Both the position numbers and the translations under genes were made by a program. A stretch of 64,000 nt of DNA, taken from positions 62,001 through 126,000 of the forward strand of contig CBFHKZ010000004.1 of the NCBI GenBank assembly GCA_965656545.1, in the 5' to 3' direction. Position 1 is the first letter of the stretch; each line of letters starts with the position of its first letter. The notes under the pieces were generated by a model. That model was not told the origin of the DNA, did no database searches, and saw only the letters and a program-made list of their open reading frames with translations. Source of the DNA: UBA7446 sp965656545 (lineage in GTDB: Bacteria > Bacteroidota > Bacteroidia > Flavobacteriales > Flavobacteriaceae). Below, piece after piece: positions 16,223 to 23,697 of the stretch.

Positions 16223-17588
16223 TTAATACCCCTTCAAATCATACCCCACAAAACTCCTTTGTAACTTATCACAAACTCTCCCTGTTGTTCCACTACCCGT
16301 AAAAGGATCTAACACCAATTCAAACTCTTTGGATGTTTGAAGTATTGGTAAGGTTATAATTTCTTCAGGGAAAGGAGCAGGGTGTTCTCCTTCAATATTT
16401 AACTTTTGATTTGCTACCGATGTTCTCACAATATCCTCATTCCAATAATCTCCCATATTCTTTCCTTTGATATTGGGTAAGTAGGGTGAAATAGAATTAG
16501 AGTACTCCCCATTTACACTTCTATGTCGAGGTGGTAAAGAAGGTTTAGTATTCTCAGAGAGTTTATTAGGAGTAGGATAATAATCATACTCCATTGATTT
16601 GGTAAGATGAAATATAAACTCATAAGAAGGAGTAAGATTAGATTTTGATGAAGAGGGTTTGGGGTTGGTTTTAGACCAGATAATAGTGTTTCTAAGTATC
16701 CATCCTTGTTCTTGAAGTTTGAGTATTACTCTATGAGGAACATTTTGAAGGTTTCCATTATAGAAAGTATCACCAAGGTTTAAAAAAAAACTTCCTCTAT
16801 CATTTAATACTCTTTTACAATCTCTAAGATGTTCTGATAGATTAATTACAAACTCCTCAGAGGTTTTCTCATTTCCTAATCCTTTCTCTTCTGAATAAGT
16901 TCTTTTATTCCAATAGGGAGGTGAAGTAAAGATGGTTTGAACTTCACCATCATTTAGTTCAACCATATCATCAGATGATTTCTGATAAAATCTCCATGAT
17001 GAGTTCTTAATTGTTTTTGATTTATTGTTAGGTTTACTTTCTCTACTTTCCTTCTCTTTAAGTTCTCGTTGGATTTGAAGATAAGATTGATTTACGGTTA
17101 GAATCCCTTTATCTAAGAGTTCTATGTGTTCAGGTTGATGTTTATGAATAAAAATCAATCTCTGTAACTGAGAAGAAGAGATTCCCATTTCTTTAGAAAC
17201 AATATCTCTTGAAGAACTTCTGTTAGATTTAACAGAAGTTAAATCCGTTCGTTTCCCTTGTCCTTTTCGGTAAATCCTCTTTAAGTGTTAGATATTCATT
17301 TATAAGTTCTTTAAAACTCTTTATTCTCTGTTTATTAAAGTGTATTAGGAGTAGTTCTTCTTCTCCTTCTTTAACTTCTTTAACCTCAACCTGGACTTCT
17401 TCCCAACCTAATCGTTTTACAGATTCAAATCTTCTGTTACCACTGATTACTTGATTACGAGAATCAATGATTAGAGGTTGTAACAATCCAACCTCTGAAA
17501 TACTTTCCATTAGTTCCTCAATAGATGATAGGGTATAGATTTCTTTGTTCTTAGGATGGTGTTTGAGTGAGGATACTTTAACCTTCAT
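16223..17588 (-). pseudogene. ParB-domain / DNA methyltransferase, broken by a +1 frameshift
   Basis: Two minus-strand frames appear to be one gene. The first (17588-17229, 119 aa) begins MKVKVSSLKHHPKNKEIY and has the ParB N-terminal fold, with a VISGNRRFESVKRLGW motif around residues 45-65. After EDLPK the frame runs into a stop. One frame over, the sequence reads GQGKRTDLTSVKSN...RDIVSKEMGISSSQLQRL and continues without break into the second ORF (17188-16223, 321 aa). That part is a beta-class amino-methyltransferase: motif IV TSPPYW comes first and the SAM motif LDPFTGSGTTG is near the C-terminus. TSPPY favours N4-cytosine or N6-adenine modification. Deleting one A in the run at 17264-17267 restores a single ~455-aa protein. 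No partner endonuclease is present, so the intact form would be an orphan methylase. A sequencing error is also possible. Confidence 0.75.
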
Positions 17589-17627
17589 AGGGTGAAGGTA
17601 GCGAAGAATTTTGTGGTATGCAAGTAA

Positions 17628-19229
17628 TCAGGAAATCAACTGTTTTACTTTCTCTTTCCAAACATCTTCTGGAAGTGTTCCCATTTCCTTTAACCTCAAC
17701 AGTGTTTTTAATTGTTCTTCAGTTTCTGAAGTAATGGATTTTGATTTCTTATTCTTTTTCTGGTCAAGTTCTTGGTTGAATAATCCATCATTAACTTTCA
17801 TAATATCCTTATCCAAAACATTGTAATATCCATCAAAGACCTTTTGAGTAGTATGTCCTGTCATTTTCATGATACTCCTAATCGGTGTTCCTAATTCTAT
17901 ATGTTCTCTAATAAAAGTTCTTCTCCCAATATGTGACGAGACTATTGAGTAAAGTGGAATAAAACTTGTGTTCTCCTCTTTTCCATTTAAATCCCAATCT
18001 CTAACTCTTACCCCTCTATCAAGACCAATATGTTTACAGATTTCTTTTATGTAACTGTTGTATTTCTGATTGGAAATTGCATTTCCGAACTTTGTTCTTG
18101 GAAAAAGGTAATTATGAGCATTTTTATTCTTTGAGTACTTCTTCCAAATCTCAAAAGTCATTCTGTTAATCCTAACTCTTACAGGCTCCTTTTGAATTTT
18201 AATCTTTTCCATAAAAAATGAAAAATACCCTAATCTTTTTCCATTGATTTCTTCTGTATCGTAATCAAAATCTCCAATCTTCATTTTAACCATATCTCCG
18301 AACCTACATCCTACATTACAGAGAAAAATCAACATGTCTTTATACACCTCAAAAGAGGTATAAGTAGAAGACCATCTTTTGTTTTCAGTATCAACCCAAG
18401 AATCATCAATATAGGTTAGTCTCCTTTCCTTTTGAAGTACTTCTGTGTGATTCGGGTTTTGAATAGAGTACTTATCATAATTGTATAGTTTGAGTACCTC
18501 ATCCCTTTTGAAAAAGATTACTTCTCCTCCTCCATCACTAAGTACAATACCATCTGGTTTCTTTATACTAAAATTGGTTCCATACTTTTCATTACTCCAG
18601 TTTGAAAATCTTGTAAGAGCTTTCATTCTCTTTCTAATCGTGGAGGGTCTTAAACCTTTTCTATCATAACTCCATCTACAAAATCCATATACCCAATCAC
18701 TATCCAAATCCTCAGGAAATAATAATACATTGTTTTTGGTTTGATACTCTGAGGTATATTCTCGTATTTGTTTGATACTTGTATTTGTACTTCTCTTAGT
18801 TGAGGTTCTGTTATTGTAGGAAGTTGAATTAATCCACTTTTCATATTCTGTAAGCATAGGTAAAAAGTGAATCTCCTTTCTACTAACAACCTCCTTAGTT
18901 CTTTTATCCTTTCTTAAATAACTTCTTACAAGTTCTACTAAGGGTTCTTTGTCTTGTTTTTTAATGGTAAGGACTATTCCATTAATTTCATCTAACTTAT
19001 TTTTAATCAGCAAGTTTTTATCTCGATAATCTTTGTCAGAAGATTTTATTGGGTCTTTAGAAGTTTTCTTTCTCCAATTATCGTCCCAGTCTTTAATTTG
19101 ACAAACAACCCCTGTACTAACCTTTGTTCTCTTTCCCTTGTAGTAGTAATCAATAATGACAGGAACAGAATCCTTTTGAATAAGGTGATTCTTATTATTT
19201 TTATAGTCCAACCTGTAATAAAGTCCCAT
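17628..19229 (-). CDS. Tyrosine recombinase / integrase of the island
   Basis: A 533-aa phage-integrase-family protein. The N-terminal arm-binding region (YYRLDYKNNKNHLIQK..VIIDYYYKGKRTKVSTG) and a SAM-like core-binding domain (about 115-230) precede the catalytic domain. Catalytic residues are visible: Arg I in NVGCRFGDMVKMKIGDF, the HIGRRTF box (His and Arg II), the His of KMTGHTT, and the nucleophilic Tyr in KVFDGYYNVLD. It lies about 130 bases from the tRNA end of the island, transcribed away from the tRNA, as expected for the enzyme that integrated this element. All catalytic motifs are present, so it may still be active. The C-terminal tail is Lys/Ser-rich. Confidence 0.9.
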   Translation of the reverse strand: MGLYYRLDYKNNKNHLIQKDSVPVIIDYYYKGKRTKVSTGVVCQIKDWDDNWRKKTSKDPIKSSDKDYRDKNLLIKNKLDEINGIVLTIKKQDKEPLVELVRSYLRKDKRTKEVVSRKEIHFLPMLTEYEKWINSTSYNNRTSTKRSTNTSIKQIREYTSEYQTKNNVLLFPEDLDSDWVYGFCRWSYDRKGLRPSTIRKRMKALTRFSNWSNEKYGTNFSIKKPDGIVLSDGGGEVIFFKRDEVLKLYNYDKYSIQNPNHTEVLQKERRLTYIDDSWVDTENKRWSSTYTSFEVYKDMLIFLCNVGCRFGDMVKMKIGDFDYDTEEINGKRLGYFSFFMEKIKIQKEPVRVRINRMTFEIWKKYSKNKNAHNYLFPRTKFGNAISNQKYNSYIKEICKHIGLDRGVRVRDWDLNGKEENTSFIPLYSIVSSHIGRRTFIREHIELGTPIRSIMKMTGHTTQKVFDGYYNVLDKDIMKVNDGLFNQELDQKKNKKSKSITSETEEQLKTLLRLKEMGTLPEDVWKEKVKQLIS

Positions 19230-19276
19230 TAATCAGTCAATTAACTCTTTCTAATATACGAAAAATTCCCGAATTT

Positions 19277-19296
19277 TAGTACCCTATATAGTACCC
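19277..19296. repeat. Two TAGTACCC octamers at the integrase end (candidate arm sites)
   Basis: TAGTACCC occurs at 19277-19284 and 19289-19296, a 12-base period, in the same orientation. They sit between the integrase start and the attachment repeat. The same octamer is clustered at the left end (11674-11732). Confidence 0.6.
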
Positions 19297-19318
19297 CAAA
19301 GGGTGTGTTGTATAAAAA

Positions 19319-19360
19319 TAAAACCTCAACAAGTTGTAAATCAACAAGTTGAGGTTTTTT
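19319..19360. terminator. Island-supplied bidirectional terminator after the tRNA
   Basis: AACCTCAAC and GTTGAGGTT form a 9-bp stem enclosing an inner GTTG/CAAC stem, with A/T runs on both sides. Read on the minus strand it ends transcription of the tRNA gene and so replaces the terminator displaced to 11574-11602. Confidence 0.65.
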
Positions 19361-19377
19361 GTTGGTGGTCCCACCTG
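19360..19377. repeat. Right attachment site (attR) direct repeat within the tRNA
   Basis: Identical to 11604-11621. It covers the tRNA CCA end, acceptor strand and the first base pairs of the T stem, so integration left the tRNA gene whole. Confidence 0.85.
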
Positions 19378-19439
19378 GGCTCGAACCAGGGACCAACTGA
19401 TTATGAGTCAGCTACTCTAACCAACTGAGCTATAGGACC
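19363..19439 (-). tRNA. tRNA with CAU anticodon, probably tRNA-Ile2 (lysidine type)
   Basis: The minus strand folds as a standard tRNA. Acceptor GGTCCTA pairs with TGGGACC, the D stem is GCTC/GAGT, the anticodon arm is GCTGA-CTCATAA-TCAGT, the T arm is CCTGG-TTCGAGC-CCAGG, the discriminator is A and CCA is encoded. The anticodon CAU fits Met or Ile2. Pairs C4-G69, C5-G68 and G27-U43 are those used by the lysidine synthetase TilS to pick tRNA-Ile2 in E. coli, and the sequence resembles E. coli ileX more than metT, so Ile2 is favoured. A TATTTTTG promoter box lies 8-15 bases upstream (19447-19454, minus). The gene is the integration target of the island. Confidence 0.9.
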
Positions 19440-19532
19440 CGATGGGCAAAAATACACAATAATTTATCAGTTCTTCATCTGTTGTAAAACATTTTTCTGT
19501 CATCTGGCATAAGCCTAAAAGACTTGAAGGCC

Positions 19533-22271
19533 TCATGCCTCTGGTTCTGAAAAAGGACAATTAGGGTCAAAAAGTGTTTGTGTTAGTTGTTCAAAAACAG
19601 TCGTTGCTTTTTTCATTTGTTCGGACTCTAGTGTTGGTGACACCTTTCCGCGAGGTGATGCCTTCTCTCCCACATAAAGCACCCCTTTTTTATATTGCTT
19701 AAGGGCTATAATACCCGCCTGTGCGGCTGGATTATCCGGGTTGTGAGTGTTCCATAGCATCGCATACATAAGCAACTGCCGTGCCTGACCCCGATCTGGG
19801 TCGTAAGCCAAGTCCGTCCAGTCCATGATGCCTAAATCTTGCAACTGCCCTGTTTTATAGTCCAAAACACGGATCTTTCCATTGTATTTGTCCACCCGAT
19901 CAACTGTGCCTTTAAACGTAACAGGCCCTTCAATGCCCGGGACCGTTTGGGTCATGGATAACTTTTGCTCCAATGCTACAATTTCAATTGCATTCCCCGC
20001 TTCAATTTCACCCTGTTCGTGAGCAATGATGTTTTGAATATTTCGCTTTATCGCTGCCAAGGCAAGCACGTTTTTTCCTGAAATGTTTTGAGGGTGTTCG
20101 CGTTTAACCATTTCGTCAGCAACAGTACCCACACGGTCAATCATGTCCTTGCAATCGGATTGAGATAACTGCTTGCCCACATAAGGCAGATAAAGCGCTT
20201 CCAAACAGTTGTGGATTAATGTCCCATAGGTTTTGTGCGAAAAAGAGGTTTCAAGCTCGTCTTCTTCTCTTAGCCCTAACAAGTATCGTTTGTAAAAAGC
20301 ATATCCGTCTTTTACAAACACGTTTAATCCAGAAGGAGAAAAGCCGGCCTTAGCCAACTCCAGTAGCTTTTCCATCACTGCAGGTGTTTTTGGAACACTT
20401 CTGTGGCTACTTGATGGCGGTACAAATGGCACGTTTTGGGTGTGCTCTTGCCAGCTGTGCGCGTGTGGGCAATCAAACGCCCATTGTCTTATGAATCTGC
20501 TGGGCTCACCCACTTGGATTCCATCTGTAGTGCCGTTATAAAACAGCTTAACCTTGGAGGCGCGATACATAAGGCGATAAAAATGATAGGTAAAGATGGC
20601 GTCTTGCTCATCTTGTGTGGGCAGCCCAAACGCCTTTTTAACTTCAAAAGGAATCCAGGACGGCTGCTCGCTTTGCCCCGGTAGAACTCCCTCATTAACA
20701 CCTGCCACCAATACGTTGTCAAAATCAATGGCTCTCGTTTCCAAAACACCCAGTATTTGTAAGCCTTCTAAAGGAGCGCCTACAAAATTTAATTTTTGCC
20801 CTGCGCTCAATTGGCTGTAAAGATTGCGAAGCAAGGAAAATGAAAAGTCTTGATGTAGCCCTGCTGCTACTTCTTTAATTTGGCTCAGCAACACCATCAG
20901 CTTCTCAACAGCAAGGCTATATGCTTGTCTTATCGCCTGACTTTGTTGCACGTCATAAAACAGCGGCAAAACCTCTAGCATATCGGCTACCCACTGGTCG
21001 GGTGTTCCGTTCAGCCTAAATAATGTATCAACGCTTGCATGTGATGCTTTGGGAACAATCGCTTTTATAAAAGCCGTGTCTAAATAGCTTCTGTGTTCTT
21101 TTTTTGCCTGCTCCAATACTGCATCTAAACTGGGCCCTGAAGTTGAAAACAACGCCTTGGTTTCTGGCATGGAAATAACGCTTTCTACATCTGCAAAATA
21201 AAAACCTTTTTCCGTTTGACGAAGTGCCATTTTTAGGAGTGCATTTACAAAAATCGCTGTAGGGTGCTGATCGAGCGGAAAGCCCATTGTGATATTCAGC
21301 TTATCAATTGAAGGAGGGAGTGCATAAAGCAACGGCATAAGCAAAGACTCGTCTGCAAGCACAACCGCCGTTTTAGACCAATCCTGCTGATTGTCCATCT
21401 TGGCCAATAAATCCCCTATTTCTTTGGCCTGTCCTAGCTGTTGCTGCACCTGTGTTACCTTTATACTTTTTGGGTCGTGAAAATGATTGTGAGCTTGATT
21501 AAAGGGCTGCTCTTTATATTCTGGCCAAGTTGAAATATAGCTGCGAATAAAACTCCCCGCTTGGTGCAGCTCATCGTCTAACATGTTCTTATCAATATCC
21601 CAAAAAACCTGTGCGCGGTCTTGTGTGAGTAGCTCGCGAACAATAAAAATTTCGCTAGGACTTAAGGCGTTGAAGCCGCAAAAAACAAATTGGGTTTTTG
21701 AGTTGTGCTGTAAAAAGGTCTCTAACAGTTCGGTTGACATGCGATAACACATCCCGGGCGTTGTCTGTCCGCTTTCTTCAAGGCGATGCATAAACTCGTG
21801 ATACATGTCTGGAAGACGTTTCCAAAACGCAGTGTAATCTTGAATAATTTTGTCTTGCGCTTGTCCCCATGCCCTAATTTCGTGCAAGGACGACATATAG
21901 GTGAAAAAGTCCTTTCGGTCCACCAAGTATTGGTCTATGGTGTTTAGATCCTTTAGCAAGGGGGTAGACCAACCCAAAAAAGTTTCAAAGCTGTTAGGCT
22001 TGTCCTTTTTATCGATTGATGCACAATAGCTCTGATAAAGCGCCTGTTGTTGCTCTAAGTCTGTCGCGGGTTTAAGCGTGCTTATGGCCACAACAAAATC
22101 ATCGATGCTGTAAGACTGAGGAAGAATAAGGGGGCCTTCTAGGGCTGCTGTGAGTTCTTTTTGAAGAAAGAGTTGTGCCCTTCGGTTTGGCAAAACGAAG
22201 CACATGTTTTCCCAGTCGGGTTGTTGTGCTTTTAACGATTGCACTACGTTTCCTAAAAAAGAATTCGCCAT
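19533..22271 (-). CDS. PD-(D/E)XK nuclease family protein, AddB-like
   Basis: A 912-aa protein resembling the AddB subunit of AddAB/RecBCD-type recombination nucleases. The N-terminal half has a degenerate helicase fold (CFVLPNRRAQLFLQKEL near residue 25 in place of a proper Walker A). The C-terminal ~270 residues form a RecB-like nuclease domain, with GTLIHNCLEALY near 665, GTVDRVDKYNGKIRVLDYKTGQ near 785-810 (catalytic D..DxK) and QLLMYAMLW. It should act with the helicase-nuclease encoded at 23698-26781 to process double-strand DNA ends. The usual adjacency of the two subunits is interrupted by an OmpA-type gene, and a terminator at 22285-22310 separates it from that gene, so it is probably transcribed from its own promoter. 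Confidence 0.82.
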   Translation of the reverse strand: MANSFLGNVVQSLKAQQPDWENMCFVLPNRRAQLFLQKELTAALEGPLILPQSYSIDDFVVAISTLKPATDLEQQQALYQSYCASIDKKDKPNSFETFLGWSTPLLKDLNTIDQYLVDRKDFFTYMSSLHEIRAWGQAQDKIIQDYTAFWKRLPDMYHEFMHRLEESGQTTPGMCYRMSTELLETFLQHNSKTQFVFCGFNALSPSEIFIVRELLTQDRAQVFWDIDKNMLDDELHQAGSFIRSYISTWPEYKEQPFNQAHNHFHDPKSIKVTQVQQQLGQAKEIGDLLAKMDNQQDWSKTAVVLADESLLMPLLYALPPSIDKLNITMGFPLDQHPTAIFVNALLKMALRQTEKGFYFADVESVISMPETKALFSTSGPSLDAVLEQAKKEHRSYLDTAFIKAIVPKASHASVDTLFRLNGTPDQWVADMLEVLPLFYDVQQSQAIRQAYSLAVEKLMVLLSQIKEVAAGLHQDFSFSLLRNLYSQLSAGQKLNFVGAPLEGLQILGVLETRAIDFDNVLVAGVNEGVLPGQSEQPSWIPFEVKKAFGLPTQDEQDAIFTYHFYRLMYRASKVKLFYNGTTDGIQVGEPSRFIRQWAFDCPHAHSWQEHTQNVPFVPPSSSHRSVPKTPAVMEKLLELAKAGFSPSGLNVFVKDGYAFYKRYLLGLREEDELETSFSHKTYGTLIHNCLEALYLPYVGKQLSQSDCKDMIDRVGTVADEMVKREHPQNISGKNVLALAAIKRNIQNIIAHEQGEIEAGNAIEIVALEQKLSMTQTVPGIEGPVTFKGTVDRVDKYNGKIRVLDYKTGQLQDLGIMDWTDLAYDPDRGQARQLLMYAMLWNTHNPDNPAAQAGIIALKQYKKGVLYVGEKASPRGKVSPTLESEQMKKATTVFEQLTQTLFDPNCPFSEPEA

Positions 22272-22284
22272 GCCCTAAAATAAA

Positions 22285-22310
22285 AAAACGCGGTGAAATC
22301 ACCGCGTTTT
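22285..22310. terminator. Strong terminator after the OmpA gene
   Basis: AAAACGCGGTGA and TCACCGCGTTTT form a perfect 12-bp stem. On the minus strand it lies between the stop of the OmpA-family gene (22336) and the start of the AddB-like gene (22271), ending the former's transcript. Confidence 0.85.
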
Positions 22311-22335
22311 GTTTATGTTATTAATGTTGTGCTGT

Positions 22336-23667
22336 TTAGTTCACTACTTTGAACTCAACACGACGGTTAATTGCACGACCTTCTTCAGTATCGTTACTTG
22401 CTTTTGGCATAGATTCGCCAAATGCTTTTGTGCTTAAACGACCAGCATCAACACCAACGTTAACCAAGTAGTCTTTAATAGAGCTTGCTCTGTTGTTAGA
22501 CAATGGGTTGTTGAAAGACTCTTCACCTGTATTGTCTGCGTGACCTTCAATGCTAATGTTTGCATCGCTGTTAGCCAACAATACTTTGATTACTGTAGAA
22601 AGACGTTGAACATCAGCAGAGTCAATATTGTACTTTTCTAAGTCAAAATTGATGTCGTAATCCCCTAACATAGAAAGTGGATACTCTGGACAACCGTTGT
22701 TAGATGCAGGACCAGCTACTGCGGGACACTTATCATCTTTATCAGCAACGCCATCGCCGTCTGCATCTGGGCAGCCATTCATGGCTTTGCTCCCAGCTGC
22801 GTTAGGACAAGCATCGTCTGCATCAGTGACACCATCGCCGTCTGCATCTGGACAACCATTTAAGGCTGCAACACCAGCTACGTTAGGACAAGCATCGTCT
22901 GCATCTTTAATGCCATCGCCGTCTGCATCTGGGCAACCGTTAAGGGCTGCTAAACCAGCTGTCATAGGACAATCGTCATCGCTGTTTTTGATGCCATCGC
23001 CGTCGTCGTCTGGACAACCGTTAAGGCTTTCTAAACCAGGAACTTCTGGACATTCATCAACGCTATCTTTAACACCGTCTCTGTCTTTGTCGCCATCGCC
23101 AAAAGCAAACTTAAAGCCCGCTAGGTGCTGAAAGTGGTGACGTCCACCGCCATCATTGCTAATTAAACCGTCAAGCTCTCTGTTGTACATTTTATATGTT
23201 GTCTTAATAGAAAATGCAAAGGCATCGTTAAACCAATAGTTGATTCCAGCTCCTGCGTAAATAGCAAAAAAGTCTTCAGTATCTGACGAGATCCCTGAAA
23301 GACCGCCAACATATCCTAAACCAGCACGAAGTGTTGGCTCAAATTTACCTAAATCGATCACTTCTCTAGAACTTAAGGATGTGCCTAGGTCTATGCCATA
23401 GTACAAATCGTCAGCTCCTGACAGGCGCTCGATGTTGTTAATTGTTCCTGCTAGATCAAGAGAAAATCCAGATCCAAGATACCTTGAAATTTCTAGGTAG
23501 GAAAAGTTTGGAGAAAGGCTTAAGTCTTCTTCGACAAAGCTTCCTGTTTGGAATAAGTCAACAGCGTTAGTACCAACTGTTATGCTCCACGGGTTGCTTT
23601 CATTCTGTGCATACACGGCTGATGAAAAAACAGCCACCATAAACATTGTGAATATATAATTTTTCAT
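22336..23667 (-). CDS. OmpA family outer-membrane protein with thrombospondin type-3 repeats
   Basis: A 443-aa protein with a signal peptide (MKNYIFTMFMVAVFSSAVYAQ). Residues ~22-190 are the beta-barrel, ~195-325 are calcium-binding TSP3 repeats (DADGDGxxDADDxCP, period about 27 residues), and ~330-443 form the OmpA peptidoglycan-binding domain (SIEGHADNTGEESFNNPLSNNRA, RAINRRVEF). It should anchor the outer membrane to peptidoglycan and is likely an abundant porin-like protein. It is flanked on both sides by recombination genes but has its own strong terminator, so the placement is probably not functional. An earlier insertion or a lineage-specific rearrangement is likely. Confidence 0.9.
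   Translation of the reverse strand: MKNYIFTMFMVAVFSSAVYAQNESNPWSITVGTNAVDLFQTGSFVEEDLSLSPNFSYLEISRYLGSGFSLDLAGTINNIERLSGADDLYYGIDLGTSLSSREVIDLGKFEPTLRAGLGYVGGLSGISSDTEDFFAIYAGAGINYWFNDAFAFSIKTTYKMYNRELDGLISNDGGGRHHFQHLAGFKFAFGDGDKDRDGVKDSVDECPEVPGLESLNGCPDDDGDGIKNSDDDCPMTAGLAALNGCPDADGDGIKDADDACPNVAGVAALNGCPDADGDGVTDADDACPNAAGSKAMNGCPDADGDGVADKDDKCPAVAGPASNNGCPEYPLSMLGDYDINFDLEKYNIDSADVQRLSTVIKVLLANSDANISIEGHADNTGEESFNNPLSNNRASSIKDYLVNVGVDAGRLSTKAFGESMPKASNDTEEGRAINRRVEFKVVN
22690..23085 (-). repeat. Tandem 81-bp TSP3-coding repeats inside the OmpA gene
   Basis: About five units code for GCPDADGDGxxDADDxCPxxAG segments with a period of about 27 codons. Several adjacent units are nearly identical at DNA level (for example the repeated word GCCATCGCCGTCTGCATCTG), so copy number could change by recombination or slippage. 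Confidence 0.75.
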
Positions 23668-23697
23668 GTTTGTAGATTAATAATTTGTGCAAAAATA

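Larger units (their letters stand above)
11604..19377. mobile_element. tRNA-integrated genomic island (about 7.8 kb)
   Basis: The island is bounded by an 18-bp direct repeat of the 3' end of the CAU-anticodon tRNA gene. It carries a tyrosine recombinase next to the tRNA end, an excisionase-like HTH gene near the other end, and octamer TAGTACCC/GGGTACTA repeats at both termini. It is visibly more AT-rich than its flanks. Other contents are a ParB-domain/DNA-methyltransferase gene broken by a frameshift, a small ORF overlapping the HTH gene, and a nested metal-related cargo block at about 12825-16177. No relaxase, replication protein or conjugation genes were seen, so it is probably not self-transmissible. 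It may be a mobilisable or decaying element. Confidence 0.85.

Noticed and set aside
17229..17290. Programmed ribosomal frameshift joining the ParB and methyltransferase frames
   Set aside because: A +1 shift is required and there is no recognisable slippery codon with a stop or a stimulatory structure at the right place; simple mutation or sequencing error at the A-run is more likely.
20435..20820. Overlapping small ORFs on both strands within the AddB-like gene (and many others across long genes)
   Set aside because: They lie wholly inside well-supported genes, have no promoter or recognisable product, and are expected by chance at this base composition.
22697..23131. 144-codon plus-strand ORF inside the OmpA gene
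   Set aside because: It is the antisense of the TSP3 repeats, giving a low-complexity Ser/Pro/Ala protein; the minus-strand OmpA gene explains the sequence.
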